A stretch of 64,000 nucleotides of DNA, from NCBI GenBank assembly GCA_963817135.1, contig CAWFNG010000001.1, positions 682,001-746,000 on the forward strand. The letters run 5' to 3'. This stretch comes from VAZQ01 sp963817135. Its GTDB lineage: Bacteria; Pseudomonadota; Alphaproteobacteria; Rhizobiales; Xanthobacteraceae. The notes under the pieces were generated by a model. The model worked only from the letters and a program-made list of their open reading frames with translations, was not told the DNA's origin and did not search any database. Made by a program: the position numbers and the translations under genes. Positions 19,444-29,469 of this stretch are shown here, piece by piece. How positions within the stretch are numbered: position 1 is the first letter of the stretch; each line of letters begins with the position of its first letter.

Positions 19444-19528
19444 GTAGCCCGGATGGAGCGCAGCGACATCGATTCCTTTCGGGACAACAAGGAGGTCCCC
19501 TGATTTCGCTATGCTCAATCCGGGCTAC
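19444..19528. repeat. Palindromic intergenic repeat, GTAGCCCGGAT family
   Basis: GTAGCCCGGAT at the left end is inverted as AATCCGGGCTAC at the right end, about 85 bases overall. It lies between threonine aldolase and DoxX. A second member is at 62372-62457. Confidence 0.6.
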
Positions 19529-20071
19529 CAGCCGCCTGTTCGCGCCGGTAGAGATAGCGCAGCAGCGCGTCGAAGGAGATCGCGCCGGGGCCAAGCGAGA
19601 CCAGCACCGCAAGGATGCAGATCCAGTAGACATGCGAAGACCACCACAGCTGCGGACTGACATAGACTTGCAGCAGCAGCGTCATGAGCAGGAGCCCCAG
19701 TGCAGCAAACCTCGTCGCAAAGCCGAGCACGAGACAAATCGGCAGCACGAACTCGGCGTAGCCGAAAATGTAGGCGGCAATTTCAGGCGGGATCGGCATG
19801 TGCGCATATTGCGTCTCGAACAGCGCAAGAGTCGAAGCTTTGATCTCGGCCGGCAGGATGATGGAGATATCGGAACCCGCAAAGTGCAGGTGGGCGAAAA
19901 TGCGGGGTCCCTCGATCTTCTCCTGCCCGGAGAGAAAAAGAGTCGCGCCATGACCAGCCGCAGCGCGAACGCAATCAAGCCATAAGGAATGATCCCGCAC
20001 GCCCGAGCGAGCCCGTCGACGGCCGCCCCCACAAATGAGCGCGGCCGCGCCCGCGCTTCAATCGCTGTCAT
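19515..20071 (-). CDS. DoxX family membrane protein, one frameshift
   Basis: Small inner-membrane protein with four hydrophobic segments. ATG 20071 begins MTAIEARARPRSFVGAAVDG, then a first helix FALRLVMARLFF. One T is missing from a T5 run near 19940; restoring it joins LSGQEKIEGP and the remaining helices (YIFGYAEFVLPICLVLGF, ALGLLLMTLLLQVYV and YWICILAVLVSLGPG). The GQEKI loop after helix 1 is typical of DoxX. The physiological role of DoxX proteins is poorly defined. Confidence 0.8.
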
Positions 20072-20518
20072 GCGAGCCTCAATTCCGTGAGTTCTTGCGC
20101 CAGCGCAGGTGTGGTCGAGCCCGCGAGATTGGTCAATGACGCCGAACTGGCGCTTAATTTCGCAAAATGGGAAACTTGGAACGGAAAAATGAATTTCCCG
20201 ATAGGCGAATGCTTGTATTCCCGGTTAGAATTTGGCAAAGTAAACTAGGACAGTATTGCTGTCCCAGTTGCGGTCCGCGGATATTCCGGCCGACCCGATC
20301 CCCCGGCAGGGGGTGACGGTGCCTGAGGCATCGACGATCGCGCACACGAGCGGCCACGCGCTTGAGAAGCCGTGGGCGAGAAGGCCGCCAAAGAGCAATG
20401 GCGTAGCCAGGCTGCGGGTGTCTCCCGTGGCCCCGGAAGATACGCCAAACGTGCGCCGCAAGAATGCGCCACCCCGAGAAACGGCTTCGTTGGCGCTTGC
20501 GCCGGGAAAGAGGCGAGG
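20072..20518. other. Divergent region between doxX and gltB with a 17-base palindrome
   Basis: About 450 bases with no gene I can support. GGACAG-TATTG-CTGTCC at 20248-20264 is a clean inverted repeat and a candidate operator. A minus-strand frame ending at 20225 reads protein-like (PLVCAIVDASGTVTPCRG) but has no start outside gltB, so it may be a fragment. Confidence 0.4.
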
Positions 20519-23500
20519 ATGAGCGCGGCAGAGGCATGCGCGAGCACGATGGCCGCACAGGATGACCTTGGGGTCCCGGCCGTTCCGGCGGCGGAGGGCT
20601 TGTTTGATCCTGCGCTCGAAAAGGATTCCTGCGGTGTTGGCTTCATCGCCGACATCAAGGGCCGATCCTCGCACAAGCTGATCGAGGATGCGCTTGCGAT
20701 CTTGTGCAATCTCGAGCATCGCGGTGCCGTCGGGGCCGATCCCCGTGCCGGGGATGGCGCCGGCATCCTGGTCCAAATCCCGCACCGGTTCTTTGTGAAA
20801 AAAGCCGACCGGCTGGGCATCAGCCTGCCCAAGGCGGGAGAATATGCAGTCGGCGCGCTCTTCATGCCGCGCGATCCCGACTGGCGCCAGATCATCCGCG
20901 ACATCTATTCCCAGATGATCAGGCGCGAGGGCATGACGCTTTTGGGCTGGCGGGAAGTCCCGAGCGACAACTCAACCCTCGGCGAGTCGGTCAAGCCGAC
21001 CGAGCCCGTGCATCTGCAGGTGTTCATTGGGCGCGGGAGGAAGATCAGGAGCGAGGACGAGTTCGAGCGGCGGCTCTATATCCTGCGCAAGTCCATTTCC
21101 CACGCGATCTATACGCGCAAGGAGCGCCGGCTGTCCGGCTATTATCCGGTCTCCATCTCGTGCCGCACCGTTGTCTACAAGGGGATGTTTTTGGCGGACC
21201 AGCTCTGCACCTACTATCCCGACCTGCACGATCCTGACTTTGCGAGCGCGCTTGCCCTCGTGCACCAGCGCTTCTCCACCAACACGTTTCCGACCTGGTC
21301 GCTCGCGCATCCCTATCGCATGATCGCCCACAACGGCGAGATCAATACGCTGCGCGGCAACGTCAACTGGATGGCCGCGCGGCAAGCCTCGGTCGCATCG
21401 GAGCTGTTCGGCGAAGACATCAACAAGCTCTGGCCGATCTCCTACGAAGGCCAGTCCGATACCGCCTGTTTCGATAACGCGCTCGAGTTCCTGGTGCAGG
21501 GCGGTTATCCGCTCGCCCACGCCATGATGATGATGATTCCGGAGGCGTGGGCGGGCAATCCGCTCATGGACGAGGAGCGGCGCGCTTTCTATGAATACAA
21601 TGCTGCGCTGATGGAGCCGTGGGATGGTCCGGCGGCGATCGCCTTCACCAACGGCTACCAGATCGGCGCCACCCTTGACCGCAACGGCCTGCGCCCTGCG
21701 CGTTATTTCGTCACCCGCGACGACCGCATCATCATGGCCTCCGAGATGGGCGTGCTGCCCATCCCGGAGAAGGACATCATCCAGAAATGGCGGCTCCAGC
21801 CGGGCAAGATGCTGCTTGTCGATCTCAACGAGGGCCGCCTCATCCCCGACGAGGAGCTCAAGGCAACGCTGGCGCGCAGCCATCCTTATAAAGAGTGGCT
21901 CGAGCGCACCCAGATCGTGCTCGAAGATTTGCCGCCCGCGCTGGAGCAGGCGCCGTTGTCCAATTTCGCGCTGCTCGATCGCCAGCAAGCCTTCGGCTAC
22001 ACCCAGGAGGATCTGCGCATCCTGATGTCGCCCATGGCGATTCAGGGCGAGGAAGCGGTTGGGTCCATGGGCAACGACACGCCCATCTCGGCGCTGTCCG
22101 ACAACCCCAAGCTCCTCTTCACCTATTTCAAGCAGAACTTTGCCCAGGTGACCAACCCGCCGATCGATCCGATCCGCGAGGAGCTGGTCATGAGCCTCGT
22201 CTCGATCATCGGGCCGCGGCCGAACCTGTTCGACGTGGAAGGCACCTCCCACCTCAAGCGCCTCGAAGTGCGCCAGCCGATTCTGACCAATGCCGATCTC
22301 GAAAAGATTCGCGCCATGTCCGAAGTCGGCAACGGTCACTTCAAGTCGCGCATTCTCGACACGACGTGGCTGGCCGAGCAGGGACCTGCCGGTCTGAAAG
22401 AGGCGCTCGATACCGTTTGCGCCCGTGCCGAGGCCGCGGTGCGCGAAGGCATCAACATCATCATCCTCTCCGACCGCCGGGCGGGCGAAGAACGAATCCC
22501 CATGCCCTCGCTGCTCGCCTGCGCGGCGGTGCATCATCACCTCATCCGCCAGGGGCTGCGAACGTCAGTCGGCCTTGTGGTTGAGTCCGGAGAGCCGCGC
22601 GAGGTCCATCACTTCTGCTGTCTTGCGGGTTACGGCGCGGAAGCGATCAATCCCTACCTCGCGTTCGAAACCTTGATCGCGATGAAAGATGATCTCCCCG
22701 AGAAGCTCGACGAGAAGGAGATCCTCAAGCGCTACATCAAGGCGATCGATAAGGGCATCCTCAAGGTGATGTCCAAGATGGGCATCTCCACCTATCAGTC
22801 CTATTGCGGCGCCCAGATTTTCGATGCGGTCGGGCTCAAGTCCGAGTTCGTCGCGGAATATTTCACCGGCACCGCGACCCGCATTGAAGGCGTCGCACTC
22901 GATGAGATCGCCGAGGAAACCGTGCGGCGTCACCGCGACGCGTTCTGTGACGCTCCGATCTATCGCAATGCGCTCGATGTCGGCGGCGAATACCAGTATC
23001 GCGTTCGCGGCGAGGACCATGCCTGGACCGCCGCCACGGTGGCCGCCCTCCAGCATTCGGTTCGCGGCAATCTGCCCGATCAATATCGGGAATACGCGAA
23101 AGTGAGCAACGAGCAGTCGGAACGCTTGCTCACCATTCGCGGACTGTTTCGCATCAAGTCGGCGGCTGAAGACGCCCGCAAGCCGGTGCCGATCGAAGAG
23201 GTCGAGCCGGCGCAGAACATCGTGCGCCGCTTCTCTACCGGCGCCATGTCGTTTGGCTCCATCTCACGTGAGGCGCACACCACGCTTGCCGTGGCCATGA
23301 ATCGCATCGGCGGCAAATCCAACACCGGCGAAGGCGGTGAGGAGGCGGATCGCTACAAGCCGCTCCCCAACGGCGACTCCAAGCGCTCCGCGATCAAGCA
23401 GGTTGCCTCCGGGCGCTTCGGCGTGACGACCGAATACCTCGTCAATTCCGACATGATGCAGATCAAGATGGCCCAGGGTGCAAAGCCCGGCGAGGGCGGT

Positions 23501-25204
23501 CAGCTTCCCGGTCACAAGGTCGACAAGACCATCGCCAAGGTGCGCCACTCCACGCCGGGTGTGGGCCTGATCTCGCCGCCACCCCATCACGACATCTATT
23601 CGATTGAGGACCTCGCGCAGCTCATCTTCGATCTCAAGAACGTCAATCCCGACGGCCTCGTCTCGGTCAAGCTCGTCTCGGAAGTCGGTGTCGGCACCGT
23701 TGCCGCCGGCGTGTCCAAGGCGCGCGCCGATCACGTCACCATTGCCGGCTTCGAGGGCGGCACCGGCGCTTCGCCGCTCACCTCCATCAAGCATGCGGGC
23801 TCGCCGTGGGAAATTGGCCTCGCTGAAACTCATCAGACCCTGGTGGCAAATCGCCTGCGCGGCCGCATTGCCGTGCAGGTCGATGGCGGTTTGCGAACCG
23901 GACGCGACGTCGTCGTGGGCGCGCTCCTCGGTGCCGACGAGTTCGGCTTCTCCACGGCGCCCCTGATTGCGGCTGGCTGCATCATGATGCGGGTGTGCCA
24001 CCTCAACACCTGCCCGGTCGGCGTCGCCACCCAGGACCCGGTGCTGCGCCAGCGTTTCGTCGGCCAGCCCGAGCATGTCATCAACTACTTCTTCTTCGTC
24101 GCCGAGGAAGTGCGCGAGCTGATGGCGGAGATGGGCTATCGCAGCTTCTCCGAGATGATCGGCCAGATACAGATGCTCGACAAGCGTCATGTCGTGGAGC
24201 ACTGGAAAGCCAAGGGTCTCGACTTCTCCCGGCTATTCCACAAGCCGCACGCGCCGCGCGGCGTGAACATCCATAACTGCGAGCCGCAGGACCACAAGAT
24301 TTATGACATCCTCGACCGCAAGCTGATTGCGCAGGCGCAGGGCGCGCTCGATCGCGGCGCGCCGGTGCGCATCGTGAGCACGATCAAGAACACCGACCGC
24401 ACCGCGGGCGCCATGCTTTCGGGCGCGGTGGCGAAGCGCTACGGTCACGAAGGACTGCCCGACGATACCATCCACGTGCATTTCACCGGTACGGCTGGCC
24501 AGAGCTTCGGCGCCTGGCTCGCGCGCGGCATCACCTTTGAGCTCGAAGGCGACACCAACGATTACACCGGCAAAGGGCTCTCGGGCGGGCGCATCATTGT
24601 GCGCCCCACCGCGGATGCGGGCTTTGTGCCGGAAGAGTCCATCATTGTCGGCAACACCGTGCTTTACGGCGCCATCGCAGGCGAATGTTATTTCCGCGGC
24701 GTGGCGGGCGAGCGCTTCGCGGTGCGCAATTCAGGCGCCATTGCCGTCATCGAAGGCGCCGGCGATCATTGCTGCGAATACATGACCGGCGGGATCGTGG
24801 TGGTGCTGGGACGGACCGGGCGCAATTTTGCCGCCGGAATGTCGGGCGGCATCGCCTATGTCCTCGACGAGGACGGCACCTTCCAGACCCGCTGCAATCT
24901 TGCCATGGTCGAGCTTGAGCCCATGCCGGCCGAGGAAGCGGCAAGCGAGCGCATCTACCACCAGGCGCACGACCTGGAATCGCACGGCCGCGTCGAGGTC
25001 CTCGAAGACTTGACCCGCTACGACGTGGAGCGGTTGCATCTTCTCATCGCCCGCCACGCGAAATTCACCCGCTCTGCAAGAGCCGCGCAGATTCTCGCGG
25101 AGTGGAAAAAATATTGCCCGATGTTTCGTAAAGTCATGCCGCTCGAATATCGCCGCGCGCTCGCCGAAATGGAAAAGGCGCGCACGCTGCAGGCGGCCGA
25201 ATAG
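20519..25204 (+). CDS. gltB: Glutamate synthase [NADPH], large subunit
   Basis: 1,561 residues from ATG 20519, which follows a GAGGCGAGG-rich site. Transfers glutamine amide nitrogen to 2-oxoglutarate, giving two glutamates. A 37-residue propeptide precedes the Ntn glutaminase nucleophile Cys38 (KDSCGVGFIAD). Next come the central domain, the FMN-binding synthase barrel (ANTLSG-like block FSTGAMSFGSISREAHTTLA, KSNTGEGGE), a 3Fe-4S site in RVCHLNTCPVGVATQDP, and the C-terminal GXGXG beta-helix (LSGGRIIVRP, GNTVLYGAIAGECYFRGVAG, MSGGIAYV). It is unbroken. gltD starts three bases after its stop, giving the two-gene operon usual in proteobacteria. Confidence 0.97.
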   Translation: MSAAEACASTMAAQDDLGVPAVPAAEGLFDPALEKDSCGVGFIADIKGRSSHKLIEDALAILCNLEHRGAVGADPRAGDGAGILVQIPHRFFVKKADRLGISLPKAGEYAVGALFMPRDPDWRQIIRDIYSQMIRREGMTLLGWREVPSDNSTLGESVKPTEPVHLQVFIGRGRKIRSEDEFERRLYILRKSISHAIYTRKERRLSGYYPVSISCRTVVYKGMFLADQLCTYYPDLHDPDFASALALVHQRFSTNTFPTWSLAHPYRMIAHNGEINTLRGNVNWMAARQASVASELFGEDINKLWPISYEGQSDTACFDNALEFLVQGGYPLAHAMMMMIPEAWAGNPLMDEERRAFYEYNAALMEPWDGPAAIAFTNGYQIGATLDRNGLRPARYFVTRDDRIIMASEMGVLPIPEKDIIQKWRLQPGKMLLVDLNEGRLIPDEELKATLARSHPYKEWLERTQIVLEDLPPALEQAPLSNFALLDRQQAFGYTQEDLRILMSPMAIQGEEAVGSMGNDTPISALSDNPKLLFTYFKQNFAQVTNPPIDPIREELVMSLVSIIGPRPNLFDVEGTSHLKRLEVRQPILTNADLEKIRAMSEVGNGHFKSRILDTTWLAEQGPAGLKEALDTVCARAEAAVREGINIIILSDRRAGEERIPMPSLLACAAVHHHLIRQGLRTSVGLVVESGEPREVHHFCCLAGYGAEAINPYLAFETLIAMKDDLPEKLDEKEILKRYIKAIDKGILKVMSKMGISTYQSYCGAQIFDAVGLKSEFVAEYFTGTATRIEGVALDEIAEETVRRHRDAFCDAPIYRNALDVGGEYQYRVRGEDHAWTAATVAALQHSVRGNLPDQYREYAKVSNEQSERLLTIRGLFRIKSAAEDARKPVPIEEVEPAQNIVRRFSTGAMSFGSISREAHTTLAVAMNRIGGKSNTGEGGEEADRYKPLPNGDSKRSAIKQVASGRFGVTTEYLVNSDMMQIKMAQGAKPGEGGQLPGHKVDKTIAKVRHSTPGVGLISPPPHHDIYSIEDLAQLIFDLKNVNPDGLVSVKLVSEVGVGTVAAGVSKARADHVTIAGFEGGTGASPLTSIKHAGSPWEIGLAETHQTLVANRLRGRIAVQVDGGLRTGRDVVVGALLGADEFGFSTAPLIAAGCIMMRVCHLNTCPVGVATQDPVLRQRFVGQPEHVINYFFFVAEEVRELMAEMGYRSFSEMIGQIQMLDKRHVVEHWKAKGLDFSRLFHKPHAPRGVNIHNCEPQDHKIYDILDRKLIAQAQGALDRGAPVRIVSTIKNTDRTAGAMLSGAVAKRYGHEGLPDDTIHVHFTGTAGQSFGAWLARGITFELEGDTNDYTGKGLSGGRIIVRPTADAGFVPEESIIVGNTVLYGAIAGECYFRGVAGERFAVRNSGAIAVIEGAGDHCCEYMTGGIVVVLGRTGRNFAAGMSGGIAYVLDEDGTFQTRCNLAMVELEPMPAEEAASERIYHQAHDLESHGRVEVLEDLTRYDVERLHLLIARHAKFTRSARAAQILAEWKKYCPMFRKVMPLEYRRALAEMEKARTLQAAE

Positions 25205-25207
25205 CGA

Positions 25208-26626
25208 ATGGGCAAGATTACCGGGTTTCTGGAATACGAACGCTCCGATCGCCACTACCAGCCGGTCGAGGAGCGCATCAAGCATTGGCACGAGTTCGTG
25301 CTGCCGCTGCCGGAAGCGCAGACGCGCACGCAGGCGGCCCGCTGCATGGATTGCGGCATTCCCTATTGTCATGTGGGCTGTCCGGTGAACAACCAGATCC
25401 CGGACTGGAACGATCTCGTCTATCGCGGCAACTGGCAGGAAGCCGCGCGCAACCTTCACAGCACCAACAATTTCCCCGAAGTGACCGGCCGGGTTTGCCC
25501 GGCGCCGTGCGAAGCGTCGTGCACGCTCAATCTCGACGACAACCCGGTCACCATCAAGACCATTGAATGCGCGATCGCGGATCGTGCCATTGCCGAGGGC
25601 TGGGTTCGCCCGGAGCCCGCCGCGTTAAAGACCGGCAAGAAGATCGCGGTCATCGGCTCGGGGCCGGCGGGGCTTGCCTGCGCCCAGCAGCTCGCGCGCG
25701 TGGGGCACGCGGTGCATGTCTATGAGAAACACGCCAAGGCCGGCGGCCTCCTGCGCTACGGCATTCCCGATTTCAAGATGGACAGAATTCACGTCGACCG
25801 GCGCGTCGCGCAGATGGAGGCCGAGGGGGTGACATTCCACTATGGCGCCCATGTCGGCGTGGGCGTGCCCGCCGATGCGCTGCTCAGCGATTACGACGCG
25901 CTCGTGCTCACGGGCGGGGCCGAGAAGCCGCGCGATCTGCCGATCCCGGGCCGCGAGCTCAAGGGTATCCACTTCGCCATGGATTTTCTGCCGCAGCAGA
26001 ACAGGCGGGTGAGCGGGGAGCCGCAGGACGAGAGCAACCCCATCCTTGCGACTGGCAAGCATGTGGTGGTGATCGGCGGCGGCGATACCGGCTCCGACTG
26101 CATCGGTACGTCGTTTCGCCAGGGCGCGCTCTCGGTGATCAATTTCGAGATCATGCCGCAGCCACCGCTCTCCGAGAACAAGCTCCTGACCTGGCCCGAC
26201 TGGCCGCTCAAGCTGCGCACCTCGGCGAGCCACGAAGAAGGCGCGGCGCGCGATTTCGCGGTGATGACTACGAAATTTTCAGGCCAGAACGGCACGGTGC
26301 GCACGCTCCACTGCGTGCGCGTGGACGACAAGATCAAGCCGGTCCCGGACAGCGAGTTCGACCTTCGCGCCGATCTCGTCCTGCTGGCCATGGGCTTCGT
26401 GCATCCCGTGCACGAGGGCATGATCGAGTCGCTCGGCCTGGCACTCGATGCGCGCGGCAACGTGAAGGCTGACACGGTTGCGTATCAGAGCTCCAACCCC
26501 AAGGTGTTTTCCGCCGGCGACATGCGCCGCGGCCAATCGCTCGTGGTCTGGGCCATCCGCGAAGGCCGCCAATGCGCCCACGCCGTCGACAAGTTTCTGA
26601 TGGGGGCGACCAGCCTTCCCAGGTAG
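25208..26626 (+). CDS. gltD: Glutamate synthase [NADPH], small subunit
   Basis: 472 residues. Passes electrons from NADPH through FAD and two 4Fe-4S clusters to the FMN of GltB. The N-terminal cysteine motifs are CMDCGIPYCHVGCPVNNQIP and CPAPCEASC. The FAD dinucleotide fold is VIGSGPAGLACAQQL; the NADPH fold is VVIGGGDTGSDCIG; the C-terminal FAD clamp is VFSAGDMRRGQSLVVWAI. A palindromic repeat begins directly at its stop. A second, unlinked GltD-like protein is at 44694-46385, but it is longer and belongs with the pyruvate oxidoreductase. Confidence 0.96.
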   Translation: MGKITGFLEYERSDRHYQPVEERIKHWHEFVLPLPEAQTRTQAARCMDCGIPYCHVGCPVNNQIPDWNDLVYRGNWQEAARNLHSTNNFPEVTGRVCPAPCEASCTLNLDDNPVTIKTIECAIADRAIAEGWVRPEPAALKTGKKIAVIGSGPAGLACAQQLARVGHAVHVYEKHAKAGGLLRYGIPDFKMDRIHVDRRVAQMEAEGVTFHYGAHVGVGVPADALLSDYDALVLTGGAEKPRDLPIPGRELKGIHFAMDFLPQQNRRVSGEPQDESNPILATGKHVVVIGGGDTGSDCIGTSFRQGALSVINFEIMPQPPLSENKLLTWPDWPLKLRTSASHEEGAARDFAVMTTKFSGQNGTVRTLHCVRVDDKIKPVPDSEFDLRADLVLLAMGFVHPVHEGMIESLGLALDARGNVKADTVAYQSSNPKVFSAGDMRRGQSLVVWAIREGRQCAHAVDKFLMGATSLPR

Positions 26627-26706
26627 TTGGGTCGAGCGCTTGCGAGATCCAACATTCCGCCATGTCGTCGCGCACGCTGGTCTCGCTAGAAGCGCTCGAC
26701 CCAGCC
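26627..26706. repeat. Imperfect palindromic repeat, TTGGGTCGAG family, copy 1
   Basis: The left arm TTGGGTCGAGCGCTTGCGAG begins right after the gltD stop. The right arm (TCTCGC, then AAGCGCTCGACCCA) is its inverse. The same about 80-base design occurs at 32765-32840, also just after a stop codon. It may act as a transcription end or be a mobile palindrome. Confidence 0.65.
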
Positions 26707-26771
26707 TACAGCTGCCGCGGAAACGGGCATCTGTGGACTGCTACAAGCTGATATTGGAAAGCTTCGCACTA

Positions 26772-29357
26772 TCACGCCGGCCGCGCCTGCTGCTCGACCG
26801 TAACAGGCAGAGTGATGGAAAAGGTCGAGCCCTCGCCCGGTACTGATTCGACCCAAATCCGGCCGCCGTGCATCTCGACAATTCGTTTTGAGATCGCGAG
26901 CCCGAGCCCGGTGCCGCCCTTCTTTCTTGTCAGCGAATTGTCGGCCTGCTGGAATTCCTGAAAAAGCTTGACCCGATCCGACTCCGAAATGCCGGGGCCG
27001 GTATCACGCACTGCGATGTTGAACGCGCCGTTTGTCGCAGAACCCCGGATCAATACTTCCCCCACGTCGGTGAATTTGATCGCGTTCCCGACGAGGTTGA
27101 GCAGAACCTGGGTGAGCCGGCGTTCGTCGCCGTGTCCCTCCGGCAGCTCCGGCGCAACATCCATCTTCAAAGCGATTTGTTTTTCGCTCGCCAGCGGCTC
27201 GACCGCGCTAAACACGGCCTGGACCATGCTCTTGAGCGAGTAATCCGAAAACGCGAGATCGAACTGGCCGGCCTCGATCTTTGACATGTCAAGCACGTCG
27301 TTGATCAAGCCGAGGAGATGTCTGCCGTTGGTCTCAATGCGTTTGAGCACTTCACGCATCTTTTGCGACGGCTCGCCGTAGATGTTGTCGAGGATGAGCT
27401 CGTTGTAACCGAGAATGGCGTTGAGCGGGGTGCGCAGCTCGTGGCTCATATTGGCCAGGAACTGCGACTTGTGCCGGCTCGCCTCTTCAAGCTGCCCGCC
27501 CTTGTCCTCGATTTCCGCAAACAGCCGTGCATTCTGGATCGCGAGCACCGATTGTGCGCCGAAGGTCTGCAGCAGATCGACCGTGCTCTGCGGAAACGCG
27601 CCCGGCTGCTTGCGCCGCACGACCAGCGCACCAACGATCCGATCGGCGCCGAGCAGTGGAATGGTCAAATGGGCGCGGAATCCGGCGCGCAAGATGACGT
27701 CAAGGACCGGTCCCGACGGATCGTGTTGCACGTCGTAGATCTGCACGGGACTGCGCTGGAGCACGGCACGGCTGACCACGGTGTCGCCCATGCGAATATG
27801 TTGATCCTGTATCGCCGCAATCAGCGCGTCATCCATGCCGTAGGTCGCGCGCAGCCGAAATTCCTGGCTTGCCTCGTCGAAAACATAGATCGTGCCCGCC
27901 TCGGTGTTCGAAAGCTGGACTGCCTTGGCCACAATCGTGGACAGCACGGTCTGCAGGTCGATGGTCGAGTTGACGGCCGCGCTCACATCGCCCAGCGCGC
28001 GAAGCTCCTCGACTGATTTGGCAAGCTCGGCCGTGCGCTCCCTCACCTCATGCTCGAGCCGCTCGGCCGCCTCTGCCTTCTCCGCCAGCAGCTCGTCGCG
28101 TTCCAATGTGTTCTTGCGAAAAATCTCGACCACGCGTCCCATTTCCGCAACTTCGTCGGTGCCGGAAATGCTGATTGGACTTTTCTGGTGGCCGCCAGCA
28201 ATGGCGACCATGCCGCCGCTCAGATGCAGGAGCCGGCGAATGAGATTGCGGCTCACGTAGAGCCATACGATCAAAACCGAGCTGACCAGGCTCAACATGG
28301 CAAATGCCAGGAGGATGCGGCCGCTCAGCCGCTGCACCGAGAGGGCGCCCGTGGCCGATGCGCTGACGTCGGACTCCGCCTCCGCCACAAGCCGGTCGAC
28401 CGCCCTGGTAAGACGGACTGATAGATCAGCATTTTCGCCGATGAGCTTTTCGGCCTTGCCGACCAGGTCGAGTTCCTGGCCGCGCACGGCAAGTATTGCG
28501 CTTGGTCCTATGGCGAGCGTGCGAACGCGTCGCAGGAGATCGGTGAAGAGGGCGCGCAGCTTTGGGTCGAGGTCTTTCGCCTTGGCGTCGAGGTCGTCAA
28601 GGCTGCGGCGCAGCTGGAACTCCACCACTCGAAGTCGCGACTTTTCACCACTGGTTGCAGTTTGAATCAGTTGGTCGACAATGGTGGAAAAGCCGCGCAG
28701 CGCAGCCTGCGCCGAGCGATCGAGAATGATCGATGCCGCGAGGTCACCGCTGGCCTGCGCTCCCGGATCGGTACTGCGCTTGCTTGCTTCGTCGAGCGCG
28801 CGATTGATTTGCATCTCCATGATCTGGAGCCATGGTGCAAACAGCCGCTGCGCCTCCTGATTGGCCTGGAATGCCGCCTGCACCAAGCCCGTAAGTTGCT
28901 CTCTTGCCTTCAGGCGCGATGCTACGAGGTTCTCGAGTTCTTCAAGATTGGATCGAACTGAGGAGACCAGCACCTGGATGGTAATCGCGGCTTCCCCGGC
29001 AATTCCCGCGCGCTCGATATCGATGAGCGCGCTGGTGAGGCGATCGAGTTCCGGCCGCATCCGGCTGGAAATTTCATCCCGTTCCTTTGCTGTGGTTGCA
29101 GCCAGCACCGCCGGGGCGGATGCAATGAGCCGGTCCGCCGCCCGCGAGATCTCCATCGAGCTGACCACTTGCGGCACGCGAGCATCGATCAGCTCGAGCC
29201 GATCGCCCACTTGGCGAAACGCGTAGATGCCGGCGGCAGCGGCCAACACGGCAAAACCGCTGATTCCGAAGAATGCGAGCAGCAACCGCGCGCGCACTCC
29301 GAGGTACCAGCGCCTGCGTGTTGTATTGCTCGCGGTTTTCGCTTCTAATGTTGCCAC
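26772..29357 (-). CDS. Membrane sensor histidine kinase with HAMP, GAF, HisKA and HATPase domains
   Basis: 861 residues from a GTG at 29357. TM1 (about 24-46) and TM2 (about 347-368) enclose a 300-residue, mostly helical periplasmic domain like those of TorS-type sensors. HAMP follows (about 369-425), then a coiled coil, GAF (about 455-610), HisKA with phospho-acceptor His639 (MSHELRTPLN), and HATPase with N box NLVGNAIKF and G boxes DTGPGI and GGTGLGL. No receiver domain is present and no response regulator lies nearby. It is divergent from three TRAP binding-protein genes with 112 bases between starts, which suggests a regulatory link to them; that link is inferred. Confidence 0.92.
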   Translation of the reverse strand: MATLEAKTASNTTRRRWYLGVRARLLLAFFGISGFAVLAAAAGIYAFRQVGDRLELIDARVPQVVSSMEISRAADRLIASAPAVLAATTAKERDEISSRMRPELDRLTSALIDIERAGIAGEAAITIQVLVSSVRSNLEELENLVASRLKAREQLTGLVQAAFQANQEAQRLFAPWLQIMEMQINRALDEASKRSTDPGAQASGDLAASIILDRSAQAALRGFSTIVDQLIQTATSGEKSRLRVVEFQLRRSLDDLDAKAKDLDPKLRALFTDLLRRVRTLAIGPSAILAVRGQELDLVGKAEKLIGENADLSVRLTRAVDRLVAEAESDVSASATGALSVQRLSGRILLAFAMLSLVSSVLIVWLYVSRNLIRRLLHLSGGMVAIAGGHQKSPISISGTDEVAEMGRVVEIFRKNTLERDELLAEKAEAAERLEHEVRERTAELAKSVEELRALGDVSAAVNSTIDLQTVLSTIVAKAVQLSNTEAGTIYVFDEASQEFRLRATYGMDDALIAAIQDQHIRMGDTVVSRAVLQRSPVQIYDVQHDPSGPVLDVILRAGFRAHLTIPLLGADRIVGALVVRRKQPGAFPQSTVDLLQTFGAQSVLAIQNARLFAEIEDKGGQLEEASRHKSQFLANMSHELRTPLNAILGYNELILDNIYGEPSQKMREVLKRIETNGRHLLGLINDVLDMSKIEAGQFDLAFSDYSLKSMVQAVFSAVEPLASEKQIALKMDVAPELPEGHGDERRLTQVLLNLVGNAIKFTDVGEVLIRGSATNGAFNIAVRDTGPGISESDRVKLFQEFQQADNSLTRKKGGTGLGLAISKRIVEMHGGRIWVESVPGEGSTFSITLPVTVEQQARPA

Positions 29358-29469
29358 GGTTCGCCGGCACCTGCGTGAGGTGTCAAGTATAGCACGATCT
29401 TAAAACCAGTTGTTGTACCGGCGTTCGGCCGCAAAAACTGCGCATCAAAGGCGTCGAGAGGGAGGAGCC

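Noticed and set aside
20225..20785. Minus-strand frame overlapping the gltB start
   Set aside because: Its C-terminal part reads protein-like, but any start lies inside gltB and no ribosome binding site is visible; kept only as a note in the intergenic entry.
20972..22540. 522-codon frame antisense to gltB
   Set aside because: Shadow of a strongly conserved gene; no domain or start context.
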